From positions 123,283-187,282 of the IMG/VR virus record IMGVR_UViG_3300025645_000037: DNA of 64,000 nt; one strand, 5' to 3'. The position numbers were made by a program, and so were the translations under genes. The stretch comes from a virus. This document shows, piece by piece, positions 48,001-57,753 of this stretch. Below the pieces are notes generated by a model that saw nothing but the letters and a program-made list of their open reading frames with translations, did not search any database and was not told where the DNA came from. Position 1 is the stretch's first letter. Each line of letters opens with the position of its first letter.

Positions 48001-48310
48001 AATCTTCATTTGTTAACCAAATCGGCGAGTCTGGTCCAGCAACAATTATGTTATAGGTTCTGTCTTGAAATTCTCCAGATTCAAGTGTTGCTCTAAGTAC
48101 AAAGGTGCTAGTAATATCTCTTGCCACTTGGAACGGAGTACCGTCAATTACAGTACCGCTTAATCTCATTCCGCGAGGAAGACTTCCACTTATCTTTTGA
48201 ATAGTTACATCGCCTAAACCACCAACTAATGGAAGTTGCACTACTGCTGTTTCGCGTTCTAGTAATGTTTCCAGTAACGAGTTATTTGGTTCACTCCAAA
48301 TTGTTGTCAT
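45053..48310 (-). CDS. large virion protein with Ig-like (He-PIG type) repeats
   Basis: A 1085-residue secretion-free structural protein. It has at least four putative Ig-like domain signatures: SLPRGMRLSGTVIDGTP, ELPPGLSLSRSGRISG, TLPPGLALSSTSGELYG and SLPNGLELAFDGEIIG, each in a beta-rich module of about 120 residues. Such domains on phage particles hold on to the host surface. The last 180 residues are different, with a GGAERVKLNLDVNGFDFK segment. Late promoter box 22 bases upstream and an AGGGGAA ribosome site. Confidence 0.82.
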   Translation of the reverse strand: MTTIWSEPNNSLLETLLERETAVVQLPLVGGLGDVTIQKISGSLPRGMRLSGTVIDGTPFQVARDITSTFVLRATLESGEFQDRTYNIIVAGPDSPIWLTNEDLLPIGNNGLFFILDSSPVDFQLSAIDEDIPAGDELEFYIANKDGELPPGLSLSRSGRISGIVDPILALDKAASNGNFDTNNYDGYPYDFAALSASGYDSFFYDSGFYDDALPTLSPRKLNRFYEFAVTVSDGDTISRRIFRIYVVGDDFLRADNTIQKVGTGVFTADNTYVRTPVWLTPSDLGFKRANNYVTVFLDTLDTSTSQGVIRYQLVPKNDDDSISTLPPGLALSSTSGELYGRVPYQPAVTRDYKFTIRATRFTGDLTRVEINVKAYEDTLSGKRFLKIVKLSRSLEDGIDDLASLVNQTVQFGNDTYQILTVDGTPDEYDIIELGDALKSTFPIIVNSAASISQSYIFVNKLSEANKTQLQGSTIRFSDSEAYAVDDIIPYTTWNIRYSNNTALEIDPTNIGLDEVPGETFAEAIERAFPESFYTIDQDNLLELKVPSTTLNRNYSRIADLFAPSDDNVTVESSLVAFYTRLNLNVGLQRSLIPNDDIGIGVFKDELYVAEQTITNTDDTTRPYKDKTFTLSLLGEVDSTITWLTDADLGTINANFLSTFAVKAETTVPNAKLLYRLTSGSLPNGLELAFDGEIIGKVKQFWDPGSPGLTIFDGGACTFDGAETSFDREYTFTVEARDRFNFSATSRTFTINVIDPNDLLYSNLYLKPLLPSAQRSAFTLLVSNPNIFPPSLVYRPNDPEFGLQKDIRMLAYAGIETKTIDEYVAAVAKNHKRKTFKFGEIKTAVAKNPGNNDIIYEIVYVEVIDPSEPTTGAARDSFVTKNKQKITVDSMKYDTQKDIFQLNTGLPEMYINGKRVTTEQLYHSVIGPDNIITIGDTNLVDVEGNPVTVTAFTDSEPFKYRPSTETITVDNSAVRVGNKGDMTRYISNATNMRNRIAEIGDTERNFLPLWMRTPQAGSIQEIGYTLAVPLCYCVAGGAERVKLNLDVNGFDFKQINFEVDRYIIDSTAGNSSEQYILFANYQYNV

Positions 48311-48331
48311 TCTAATTCCCCTTGTGTAGTA

Positions 48332-48339
48332 TATTTATC
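48332..48339 (-). promoter_or_regulatory. late promoter box GATAAATA
   Basis: GATAAATA on the minus strand, 22 bases before the gene at 48310. Confidence 0.6.
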
Positions 48340-48346
48340 TGGGGAA

Positions 48347-49042
48347 TTATATAAGTCCTAGGTCTACGGGCAAATCAGCCGGCGAAGTAATTGCACCAAA
48401 ATCAACGGCTGTGTTTAGCAGAATGAGTTCAATTGCACTAGTGATATTAGTTGTTATTTCGCCAAAATCAAAGCCGTCGACAAATCCATTAAGCTCTCGA
48501 ATGTCGACGCCGTACACTAATCCTTCCAAGTTACCTTGGAAATCGTTAGCACGAACTACATTAACGTTGTTAATACTTTGTGACAATCCGTCTAAATCAG
48601 CACCAAGTTGTGGCGAAGTATCTTCGACTAGGTCACTTATTGCTGAACTATTGATAGTTAATGTGCTGCCTGCAATACTAGTTGTGACTTTGGATCCGCC
48701 TAGTATGCTAAGTTGATCACCGTCTGCTAATATCTTGCTACCGCCATCTGATGAGATAAGCAAGCTTTGCAATCCACCTAATGCGTTTACTGTAATTGCA
48801 TTATCTGTAGAAGAAAGAGTAACGTTGGTACCAGCTACAATCTTTTTAAATTGTAGATCATCTATTACCTTTGCGGCGAACACTCCTTCGCCGACACCAC
48901 CACGATTGCTAGCAGTAGTTGCTTCTGGTTGACGTAAATCAAGTTCTTCAAAGTTTTGATTTACTTTAATAAAGGCTTCGCGCAAATCATCGCCGGTCCC
49001 GTCATTTGCTATTCTGCCAATATCTACTAAGCTTACTGCCAT
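48347..49042 (-). CDS. fibre-type protein with NDGTGD entry module
   Basis: A 231-residue protein starting with VDIGRIANDGTGDDLREA and KVNQNFEELD, a module repeated at the start of the 2786-residue fibre. The rest is beta-rich with hydrophobic strands (NVTLSSTDNAITVNALGG) and a DTSPQLGADLDGL segment. AATAAATA box 20 bases upstream and AGGAGAA ribosome site. Confidence 0.78.
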   Translation of the reverse strand: MAVSLVDIGRIANDGTGDDLREAFIKVNQNFEELDLRQPEATTASNRGGVGEGVFAAKVIDDLQFKKIVAGTNVTLSSTDNAITVNALGGLQSLLISSDGGSKILADGDQLSILGGSKVTTSIAGSTLTINSSAISDLVEDTSPQLGADLDGLSQSINNVNVVRANDFQGNLEGLVYGVDIRELNGFVDGFDFGEITTNITSAIELILLNTAVDFGAITSPADLPVDLGLI

Positions 49043-49061
49043 GTTAATTCTCCTGTTATTG

Positions 49062-49069
49062 TATTTATT
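49062..49069 (-). promoter_or_regulatory. late promoter box AATAAATA
   Basis: AATAAATA on the minus strand, 20 bases before the fibre-type gene at 49042. Confidence 0.55.
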
Positions 49070-49382
49070 ATAGCGCAGCTATTCTAGTCTGGAAGTCACT
49101 GAAGTCAGATGATGCTGCGACTACAGTTTTTAACTCATCCAAGCTAATGTACCCAGGTATTGTTCCATTAACAGCGTCAACTAGTAGGGTGCTATCGTCT
49201 GCAAACACACTACCTATAATATCTTGAGTAACGGTAGTGCCGCTGCCCGGACCGTCTTCTAATGTTTCAACGCGCTCATAGAGTTCGTCGAAATTGCTAT
49301 TAGCTTTGGTCCAGGCTGTGCGAGTTGGATCGCCGTCGCCTTTGTTTGCACTACTTCCTGTGTTGATGGTTAATTTAGTCAT
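49068..49382 (-). CDS. small fibre-type protein
   Basis: A 104-residue protein: GSSANKGDGDPTRTAWTKAN, then SNFDELYERVETLED (coiled coil) and GSVFADDSTLLVDAVNGTIPG. The DDST-x-VD-x-xNG segment also occurs in the fibre at 2705, so a module is shared between distant genes. The ATG shares one base with the stop of the giant fibre gene. Confidence 0.75.
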   Translation of the reverse strand: MTKLTINTGSSANKGDGDPTRTAWTKANSNFDELYERVETLEDGPGSGTTVTQDIIGSVFADDSTLLVDAVNGTIPGYISLDELKTVVAASSDFSDFQTRIAAL

Positions 49383-52300
49383 TATACTTTTCCTATAACT
49401 GCTTCAATAACACCGCGTTCGTCGGTTGTTTTGTTTTCTAGTGCTTTACCTATCACAGTGCCTGAACGAGCTGAGTTATCTACACAAGCATATCCTGGTA
49501 TTGGAGAAGTAACAAGCAAGTCACCTTTCTGTACTTTGCCAAGCACTTTAGTAGGAACACGTCCTTGTAGAGCAAGTGCTACTACGTAGTCACCTTCTTG
49601 TGCACTGTTCATTAGGTGTGCAGGATTAGTTGAGACAACACCGGCAACTCTTGTATCACCTTTAGTTGAACCAATAGTAACTTCGTGTTCGCCGCCAAAT
49701 ACTAGTACTGTGCCCGGTTCGTATTCTGCATCTGCAACATAATTTTCTGCTAAGTCAGCATATCTAGCTGATGTAGCAGTACCGTAAATTACGTTGTAAG
49801 CAAATGACGCTGATCCGATATCATACGTTGCTGTTGTGTCTGGAACAATACCGGTTGCAGTAACAGTGAGCGGCGAAGCTGCGCCAATTGCAATTTCTAC
49901 TTCTGTAGAATCTGCAACAGTTCCTGTATATATTGTATTATATCCTCTAGACACAGATCCGATGAATCTGGTATTGTCTGCATCCGGTGTTACGTTACCA
50001 GATACAACTAAAGCGTTAGTGCTTGGATTATACGTAATTCCGGAATCTGTATATAATGTTTCGGCAGCCGAAGTAACGTTATTGCTATTAACAAATGTTA
50101 GATAATGCGTAGCGTTTGTTGCAGTTGCAATAGTAGCAATTGTAGAAGAACTACCTGCACCGGGAACGTTTGTTAATCCGCTACCGTCGCCTGAGAAACT
50201 AGCTGCTACTATACCACCGGTTGTAGTTAGATCATTTGTACTCGGATTGTACGTAATTCCTGCATCAGTATATAATGTTTCGCTTGCTGCACCGACATTG
50301 TTGCTGTTAACAAATGTTACGTAGTGTGCAGCATTTGTTGCAGTTGCTATAGTATCAATAGCAACTGCCGGAACGTTTGTTAGTGCACTGCCGATGCCCG
50401 AGAAACTGGCTGCTACTATGCTACCGGTTGTAGTTAACGCATTTGTACTTGGGTTGTACGTAATTCCTGCATCAGTATACAAGGATTCAGAAGTTAAACT
50501 TCCGTTATTGCTGTTAACAAATGTTAGGTAGTGAGCAGAATTTGTTGCAGTTGATATAGTAGCAATTGCGTTGGAGGTACTAGCCGCCGCAACGTTTGTT
50601 AATGCACTACCATCACCTGAGAAACTAGCTGCTACTATATCACCAGTTGTAGTTAAATCATTTGTACTTGGATTGTACGTAATTCCTGCATCGGTATATA
50701 ATGTTTCAGAAGTTAAACTTCCGTTGTTGCTGTTAACAAATGTTAGGTAATGTGTAGCATTTGTTCCAGTTAGTACAGTAGAAATTGCTTCAGAAGTACC
50801 AGCTGACGGAACGTTTGTTATATTGCTACCGTCGCCTACTAACGTGTCTGCGTATACAGTACCGTATTTAAACGTCGCCGATCCGATATTATAAGTCGAA
50901 TCAACATCTGGTATTATGCCTGTTGCGCTAACTTTAAATGGCGATGCTGCACCGATTGCAATCTTTACCTCTGACGCATCAGACACAGTTCCTGTATACA
51001 CAATATTGTATCCAAATGACGACGAACCGATATTATACGCTGCGTCAGTGTCTGGAACAAATCCTGATGCATTTGCAATAAATGGCACCGCAGCACCAAT
51101 TGCAATCTCTACAGCACTAGCATTGGCAATGGTTTCGGTATACACATTATTGTAGGTAGCAGAAGATGTACCGATATTATATGTTGCAGTTAGATCAGGA
51201 ACAACTCCGGTTCCGGTAATCTTAAACGGCATCTTACCATTTGCAATTAATCCAATTTCGTCAGCAACTGTAAAGCCTGTACCTGCTCCGAGTGCAATAC
51301 CTGTTGAAGTAGCGTTTCGTTCCCCAGTTGCTTCGATGAATGAAGTGTATAACCAGTCAGACGAAATGTTGCTTTCTCCAGCAAGTGTTGACGCTGCCTG
51401 GAATGTAGATTCAGTTGTGCTTGCACTGCCCATTGACAGATTGCCCGGAATGTTTACTATTGGTCTAGAAGTTCCGTTAGCAGTAAGCACAACGCCTTGC
51501 CCTGGTGTTTTGATATTTAATTGTGTGCCTGACAAGCTCATAACTTCGTATGTGTTGTTGCCTCCTAGTCTTAGACTTTCGACACGAATTGAACCATCTG
51601 CTTGCGTAAGTAGAACACTACTTGCTCCTGAACCCGAGGTTGTCGGAATACCGTATGGTGCCGCAGCAACTCCGCTAATGTTACCTAGCATTCTATTGTT
51701 AGCAAGATTTGCAAGTTTTGCAAGTGTTACAGCACCGTCAGTTATCTTAATCCATCCGTCTGTTGCAGTAAACGTGCTACTATCAAAACTTGCTACGCCT
51801 AAATCATTTTGTGAAATACCTGTAGCATTTGCTCTTGTGGTTGCTGCGTTTAGATCCAACTTACTTTGCGCAATTGCTGCACTTGCATTAATGTCATTAT
51901 TGATGATTGTATTTGCTACAAGTGATAAGTCGATTGACGTAGATCCGGTCGATCTTGTTACACTAGCTTCAATGTCGCCGGCAACGGTAGCATTTGTAAT
52001 TTCATCAAACGGTCCAGCTAATACGTTAGCGGTTTTTGATCCGGAAGTGATTTCTTCTTCTTCTGCAATTACTCCTAAATCAGGAACATATGACAATGTC
52101 ACAGCATCACCGTAGATGATGTCATTTGATATTGTTTCTACTTCGACAACTGTACCTTGCTTTCCGCCTATTGTAGTAAACACATCACCTGGAACAAATG
52201 GTCCATTTGCTACTTCGTTAACAAAGATTCTCTTTAATCCCGAAGCAACTAACAATTGATCACCAGTCCACGTGCCTTCGAAAACGTTTCTTATGTCACC

Positions 52301-55300
52301 AAATGCACTAATTCTTACAAAACCTTGATCAACGTAATTCTTTGTTGCTGCATCGCTGCCTTGGCTAGGTGCTCCGAGACTTGTAATTTTAAAACTAGCA
52401 GCATTAAGATCACTTGCTAATTCGCCGCCATCTGCTGCGACCACACCTGGTCCGATAGTATTATTAACAGCAACACCGTTATGATCAAATCCTAATCGTC
52501 TATTAACATATCCGCGAACAGCACTTTGGACAGGAACAACATCTGTTGCATTTGCACCCATGCTAGTGTCTGTACTAAATTCAGCAACAACAACACCACG
52601 TTTGAAACCGATTCCGTCTAGGTTTGACAGCGCAATAGATGCTGCAAATGTAACAGTACCAGTGCCTTGATCAACTGTAAAGAACCGACCCACGCGGAAG
52701 AAACCATCTTGGTCTGTTGATACGTAGAAGACACGTCCTTTGTTACGTTCATTAACTTCATTTGCTTGTGCCGGATCGCGTGGCAAGCCTAATAGGACAT
52801 TAGGATAGTTTGAAGTGTTAAATCCGCCTGTGCCAACATTAAGGAAGTCGTGACCTGTGGCACGACATGTAGATACATTGGCTGTAATGTCTGCTTCTGC
52901 CCCGGAAACTAGTCCCGCTCTTAGCGTGATAGTCTGAATGCCTTGCACAGCAGATGTAATAAGACCGCTCGATGAAGATGCAGCATTAATAATATCACTA
53001 CCGTCGACATCAGTAAATTCAATAGTAGCATATGTTGTACGGTCGGTATAGGTTGCTATGCGATGAAGTTTCCCGTCCCAGCCAAATACTAAGTCGCCTG
53101 CATTTATTCTAGCAATAGCAGTTTCGTCTAATGGTTCAACGGCAATAATAGTATCGCCTACACTGTTACCCATTGTACCGCCACCGCCACGTGGATCAGC
53201 ATTAGCTGCTTCGGTGCTATCTACAATTAATCGAACGTAGTCGTAATTTGTGTCAAACGTTGCTAATACCGAATCTGTTGCAAGGTCTTCGCCGGTGGAT
53301 TCTGTTGCTGCAAATGCAATTGAACGATAAGTTGTAGTAGGTGTGCTATCGAGCACAATAGCTGCACCTGGATTGCTGATTAGTGTATTTTGATCAAATA
53401 CATCATTAAGAACAAATACCCCGTTTTGTCTTAATGTACCTGGTACGTTAGATGCAGTTGCTTCAACAAGACCGCCCTCAGAGAATCCTGCACTACCGGT
53501 AGTAAAGTTAAGTTTGTAAACTTGACCATCTTTGTTAGGAGTATCGGTATTTGTAGCAACAGTGCCTGCAACAGTGTACTCAGTAATTGCACCTGCATCA
53601 ACAGTTGTGACAGTTATTACAAGATCGTTTGTTGAAGTAATTCCGCCTAAGTCTGCACCGTCTATTGTTATTGTATCCGACACTAGATAAGAAGTGCCGC
53701 CATTTACTACGTCCACGATGTAGCCGTTATCAACGGTTTTCTTAACGTTAAATTCAGCGCCTGTGCCTGTGCCACCTGTGTATGTCGGATCAATTATGCC
53801 TCCGACAATAATGTCAGTTTGTAATTGTACATTTGATACTTCGTAACGTGCAATTGTTCCGCTATCGTGTATCATGTCTATTTCGCTACGGTTCTGTGGT
53901 TTATAATCTAAATCATAAACATACAACGTAAGTCCGTTAAGCGTATTAGTTGCTGCTGTTGCAGACGCAATTGTTGGTACACTTGCTGCACCTAGCGCGC
54001 CAGATGTTGATCCTGTGATAGTATTAGAAGTATCAAATGTACCCGAAGTATTTGTAAGATACACTTGGTTAGCATCGGTATCGAAAATTACGTCACCGGT
54101 TGCGCCACTTACTGCCTGCGTTAATGTTTCGCCTGCTACTACAGAAACAACGCCGGTTAGTGTTAGTGTAACTTCTGACTCAAATGTCTTAAATGGCTGT
54201 AGCATGTTGTTACGTAATGTAACCGAGTCTGGGATTTCGTTTGGATCTGCACCTTCGGCAATCAGGCCGTATTCGCCGTATGCACTAGAACTGTTTAGAG
54301 ATCTAATTTCTGAACCATTTTTAGAATACGACGATGACCAGCAATAGTACGTAAACTGAGATACAATCTCAGATGTTCCGCCGTTTGTACATATTAATCC
54401 ATAACCGAGATCGTTTATTTGCGTAAAGTTATTGGCTAAGGCAGATCTGTTACCTGCGGTTTGTAATGTAATAGAAACGGGCAACGAATCTAAATCGACT
54501 CCTGTTGCAGAGACGCTAGTTACTCCGGTAAATCCGTTACTATCATTTGTTGAATCACTAATTAATAGAGTACATGTTCCTGATTGTTGATCATAATTAG
54601 TAATAGAATTAACTTGGAAACGTATTCCGTCTATGTAAAATGGCGCCGGTGTTTGTGGACGTCTAACAAATAATCCTGTTCCAGCAGGACTGCTAACATT
54701 TAATGTGAATGCATCTGCTTTTGAGTCAACTGTTATTGGAATATTAGAAGCAAAGGCGTCAACTAACATGCCGCCACGGAATGCTTGTCTGTTAAGACTT
54801 TGGGAAAATGACGAACCGGTTTGGCAATACGGTGTTTTAGTAAGTATTTGACCATCAGGGTCAAGAACCATCATGAATCCGCCTTGACCTTGAACTGTTA
54901 CATTTCTTAAAACAGTGGCATCATTCATTAGGAAAACATCGAGATCTCTGTTATGTCTTGGTGGATTATACGCAGGATCAAATGCATATGTTACAAGAGA
55001 CACAAGCGAGTTAAACGTAGTAATTGCATTACCACTTATAGTGTAATCTGTGTCGATTACCTGATCAACTGTTCCGAGTGCAGTAAATGCAGTATTTGCT
55101 AATACATCGGCTGCAATGGTTTTAATATAATTAATCGAATCTTCAGTTTCGTCTGCTTGATCGCCTCGAACTAAATCAGTGCCTTGGTAAAAATATGCAC
55201 CTTGGGCACGTAATGTATTTTTACGACCGCCATTAATTAAGTCAGAAATAATAGCATCAAGAATTAATCCGACATCTCTACGACATTTTGTAAAATTATA

Positions 55301-57742
55301 TGTAAGTGTAGGATAAGTTGCCTCGATATATTGAAACACTTCTTCGATGATAAATGCTCTGTTACGATTGATTAGTTCGGCAGCATCATTATATTCACCT
55401 ACGTTAGTTGCACCGAAATTAGATACATTAACATCAGCAGTTGGATCATAAAGATAATGTCTACCAAAATATCCATCAACATCGTTAGTTACTGGATTAG
55501 TATATGCTGTACCAGCAGTAGGCAATCCGGGATCGCCGATGCCGGTTATACTATCTACGCCGCCTGTTAGTCCGTCGAATTCTAAATCACGATAGAAATA
55601 AGTGTTTGCCCAGCGAGATTGCGAAGCACGATCCGCAGGACGTATAATTACGCGTCTAAATTCGCTGCCTTTTATTGATACGTTAGCAGGTACTTTAATT
55701 GGCAGGTCTTCGTAATAAATTCCTGATTCGATTAATATCGTTACTTGTGAATTGTTAACAAGGTTACCAAATTCTAATTCTTCATTTACTTCAAATTCTA
55801 CAGGTTCTAGCAACACTAGTTCCAATGAGTCTGCAACCCCGACGTCAGTATCACGAGAGTAAGTCACAATACGTCCAAGAGCACCTGATGCTTTACCGCG
55901 TACAACTTTACCCGGCAGTAAGTCGGTGTTGGATGGTTTGCCTTGGTCTACGTTTCCTGTGCCACCGTTGCTAAATTCAATTTCGTATACAGAGCCGTCA
56001 ACGATTTCAGGAGCAAGAAGCGGCCCATCTGCAATGATATCTTTGATGATTTCAAATTTAGCAGCAACAGATGAAATACCAGTTGCGTCTACAGTTTCGC
56101 CTAGGTCGATAGTCTGCGTAATTAATGCATCGCCTGTTTGAAGAGATGTGATTGTGTTATTTTGTATTACGTCATTTGCTAATACTTTAACTTTGTTAAT
56201 AACAGCAATGGTTTGAGTCAATTCTTCGCTAATTGCACGTTGCGCTGCTGGGCTTGAATAATAACGTAGACCTGCTGTTCTACTCAGGGTGTTTGCATTA
56301 GTACCAGATAATGTATCAAGTACAATAGCTTTGATCATAAAATCTATATTATCACGCCATGTAGCTTCGTTGTATATGAAATCTGGATACGTTACAGAAG
56401 TGTATGCAATGGCTTCTTCGATCATGAATTCTTTGTTCAAGTCGATTAATGTCTTAATAGGAAGTCTGCCTGGAACTATAGTCTTAATGCCAGTCGAAGT
56501 AGTAAATGATGCATCGGCAGATTCGTTATAACGAATGGATTGCATGTACGGACCCGGCTCTGCTGGAGATGCTAGCATAATCTCTTCTGCTTTTTCGCAA
56601 GCTTTGTTAATAGAAGCATACGCAGATTGCTGCGATCTGCCATGGTCCGGAAGTGGGACCCCGGCCATTGTATCATCACCGATGGTGCTTACATAGATAC
56701 TAGATGGCGAATAATAACTGTTTTGGTCCACATAAAATTTTGTAGCAGCTTTGTAATCTTCTAGACCGCCTGCGCCTATTGTGCCGGCAAGACTACCGGG
56801 GTGATCATTTAGATAAAAATCACCAGCCATTTGATCACCTTGGCGACGAACAACGCTATCACGCGGTAGTGCTTCGTTACCGAGCCAGTTGCCAAACAAT
56901 TCACTATCGTATTCGCTATTAACCAATGTCTGTGTGCCAGAGCCGCCGGATACAACAATCTGGTTAGTATCTGCAATGGCATCGTCTGCTGTGGGATATA
57001 GCCCGATAGCATTGGCTCCTTGACGACGAACATAATAAACAGTATCAGATGTTAAATTTGTAGCATCAGTACCGGTGCTTGAATAAGTGTATGCAGCGCC
57101 TGTACTTGCAGTAGTAAGTCCGTGATCGGCTACTGTAGCATCATTGCTGCTAAAGCCAGAAATTGTAAGCGTGTATTCGCTTATGTTACCTGGTTCGCTT
57201 CTTACGTTTGCTTGTTCGCCAGGGCTGCCTCTAGTTAAAAAGTTTTCGTCAACATACTTAATATCAGGAACGAGATCTTGTACTTCAAAGGTTCCGCTAT
57301 GCTTAGTAAGAAAGTTTTGCAGATCTTCTTCTGTTGTTCCTACGTTGCCTATTGCAAAACTGGAACTGTTAAGAGGACCGCCGATTGCAGGAGATTTGTC
57401 ATCAATCACTGCTGAGTTACGTGTTGTTACAACAATCTTACCATCTGTTGTGAAATCAAAGCGTACGGTGTCATCTGCAATGTCATCAGTAAGAAAACCA
57501 TTAGAAACAAATTCTCTAAATACTAATGAATCACTTGTTGGGCTAACAACAGGAACTTTATTCTCATTATCAATAAATGATTCAGGCGTATCACTTAGGT
57601 TTTCGAACGTAAGTTGTCCTTCGACACCGAACGCTGCGTACAGCTCTGTAAAATTTTCATTTGCTTTGCGGAATGATTCGCGCAGTGCGTCACCTGTTCC
57701 GTCATTGCCTTCTACGCCAATATCGATTATCTGCTTAGCCAT
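49382..57742 (-). CDS. giant (2786-residue) tail fibre or adhesin protein
   Basis: The largest gene here. It begins with the entry module IDIGVEGNDGTGDALRES and NFTELYAAFG. The middle has two related helix-rich modules (around EEAIAYTSVTYPDFIYNEA and EEVFQYIEATYPTLTYNFT), many small beta repeats and Asp/Gly-rich loops. The last third has four close repeats of a 59-residue unit (THYLTFVNSNN, YTDAGITYNPSTN) and several YNIGSSS units. The C-terminus (YADLAENYVADAEYEPGTVLVFGG to VIGKALE) resembles the auto-processing chaperone (G2-type) endings of cyanophage fibres. It is probably the main host-recognition adhesin. Confidence 0.85.
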   Translation of the reverse strand: MAKQIIDIGVEGNDGTGDALRESFRKANENFTELYAAFGVEGQLTFENLSDTPESFIDNENKVPVVSPTSDSLVFREFVSNGFLTDDIADDTVRFDFTTDGKIVVTTRNSAVIDDKSPAIGGPLNSSSFAIGNVGTTEEDLQNFLTKHSGTFEVQDLVPDIKYVDENFLTRGSPGEQANVRSEPGNISEYTLTISGFSSNDATVADHGLTTASTGAAYTYSSTGTDATNLTSDTVYYVRRQGANAIGLYPTADDAIADTNQIVVSGGSGTQTLVNSEYDSELFGNWLGNEALPRDSVVRRQGDQMAGDFYLNDHPGSLAGTIGAGGLEDYKAATKFYVDQNSYYSPSSIYVSTIGDDTMAGVPLPDHGRSQQSAYASINKACEKAEEIMLASPAEPGPYMQSIRYNESADASFTTSTGIKTIVPGRLPIKTLIDLNKEFMIEEAIAYTSVTYPDFIYNEATWRDNIDFMIKAIVLDTLSGTNANTLSRTAGLRYYSSPAAQRAISEELTQTIAVINKVKVLANDVIQNNTITSLQTGDALITQTIDLGETVDATGISSVAAKFEIIKDIIADGPLLAPEIVDGSVYEIEFSNGGTGNVDQGKPSNTDLLPGKVVRGKASGALGRIVTYSRDTDVGVADSLELVLLEPVEFEVNEELEFGNLVNNSQVTILIESGIYYEDLPIKVPANVSIKGSEFRRVIIRPADRASQSRWANTYFYRDLEFDGLTGGVDSITGIGDPGLPTAGTAYTNPVTNDVDGYFGRHYLYDPTADVNVSNFGATNVGEYNDAAELINRNRAFIIEEVFQYIEATYPTLTYNFTKCRRDVGLILDAIISDLINGGRKNTLRAQGAYFYQGTDLVRGDQADETEDSINYIKTIAADVLANTAFTALGTVDQVIDTDYTISGNAITTFNSLVSLVTYAFDPAYNPPRHNRDLDVFLMNDATVLRNVTVQGQGGFMMVLDPDGQILTKTPYCQTGSSFSQSLNRQAFRGGMLVDAFASNIPITVDSKADAFTLNVSSPAGTGLFVRRPQTPAPFYIDGIRFQVNSITNYDQQSGTCTLLISDSTNDSNGFTGVTSVSATGVDLDSLPVSITLQTAGNRSALANNFTQINDLGYGLICTNGGTSEIVSQFTYYCWSSSYSKNGSEIRSLNSSSAYGEYGLIAEGADPNEIPDSVTLRNNMLQPFKTFESEVTLTLTGVVSVVAGETLTQAVSGATGDVIFDTDANQVYLTNTSGTFDTSNTITGSTSGALGAASVPTIASATAATNTLNGLTLYVYDLDYKPQNRSEIDMIHDSGTIARYEVSNVQLQTDIIVGGIIDPTYTGGTGTGAEFNVKKTVDNGYIVDVVNGGTSYLVSDTITIDGADLGGITSTNDLVITVTTVDAGAITEYTVAGTVATNTDTPNKDGQVYKLNFTTGSAGFSEGGLVEATASNVPGTLRQNGVFVLNDVFDQNTLISNPGAAIVLDSTPTTTYRSIAFAATESTGEDLATDSVLATFDTNYDYVRLIVDSTEAANADPRGGGGTMGNSVGDTIIAVEPLDETAIARINAGDLVFGWDGKLHRIATYTDRTTYATIEFTDVDGSDIINAASSSSGLITSAVQGIQTITLRAGLVSGAEADITANVSTCRATGHDFLNVGTGGFNTSNYPNVLLGLPRDPAQANEVNERNKGRVFYVSTDQDGFFRVGRFFTVDQGTGTVTFAASIALSNLDGIGFKRGVVVAEFSTDTSMGANATDVVPVQSAVRGYVNRRLGFDHNGVAVNNTIGPGVVAADGGELASDLNAASFKITSLGAPSQGSDAATKNYVDQGFVRISAFGDIRNVFEGTWTGDQLLVASGLKRIFVNEVANGPFVPGDVFTTIGGKQGTVVEVETISNDIIYGDAVTLSYVPDLGVIAEEEEITSGSKTANVLAGPFDEITNATVAGDIEASVTRSTGSTSIDLSLVANTIINNDINASAAIAQSKLDLNAATTRANATGISQNDLGVASFDSSTFTATDGWIKITDGAVTLAKLANLANNRMLGNISGVAAAPYGIPTTSGSGASSVLLTQADGSIRVESLRLGGNNTYEVMSLSGTQLNIKTPGQGVVLTANGTSRPIVNIPGNLSMGSASTTESTFQAASTLAGESNISSDWLYTSFIEATGERNATSTGIALGAGTGFTVADEIGLIANGKMPFKITGTGVVPDLTATYNIGTSSATYNNVYTETIANASAVEIAIGAAVPFIANASGFVPDTDAAYNIGSSSFGYNIVYTGTVSDASEVKIAIGAASPFKVSATGIIPDVDSTYNIGSATFKYGTVYADTLVGDGSNITNVPSAGTSEAISTVLTGTNATHYLTFVNSNNGSLTSETLYTDAGITYNPSTNDLTTTGDIVAASFSGDGSALTNVAAASTSNAIATISTATNSAHYLTFVNSNNGSLTSESLYTDAGITYNPSTNALTTTGSIVAASFSGIGSALTNVPAVAIDTIATATNAAHYVTFVNSNNVGAASETLYTDAGITYNPSTNDLTTTGGIVAASFSGDGSGLTNVPGAGSSSTIATIATATNATHYLTFVNSNNVTSAAETLYTDSGITYNPSTNALVVSGNVTPDADNTRFIGSVSRGYNTIYTGTVADSTEVEIAIGAASPLTVTATGIVPDTTATYDIGSASFAYNVIYGTATSARYADLAENYVADAEYEPGTVLVFGGEHEVTIGSTKGDTRVAGVVSTNPAHLMNSAQEGDYVVALALQGRVPTKVLGKVQKGDLLVTSPIPGYACVDNSARSGTVIGKALENKTTDERGVIEAVIGKV
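49995..50850. repeat. four direct DNA repeats inside the giant fibre gene
   Basis: A unit of about 180 bases, encoding THYLTFVNSNN ... TDAGITYNPSTN ... VAASFSG, is repeated four times with small changes (for example the sequence CGTAATTCCTGCATC near 50252, 50463 and 50681). Repeats of this kind allow recombination that changes fibre length. Confidence 0.75.
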
Positions 57743-57753
57743 TAATTACTCCG

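Noticed and set aside
49995-50850. Regular repeats that could suggest a CRISPR array
   Set aside because: The repeats are about 180 bases, in frame, and encode repeated protein units; there are no short unique spacers.
51336-52115. 259-residue plus-strand frame inside the giant fibre gene
   Set aside because: It is antisense to the fibre gene, has no ribosome site or family motif, and the fibre's composition yields long opposite frames; treated as a shadow.
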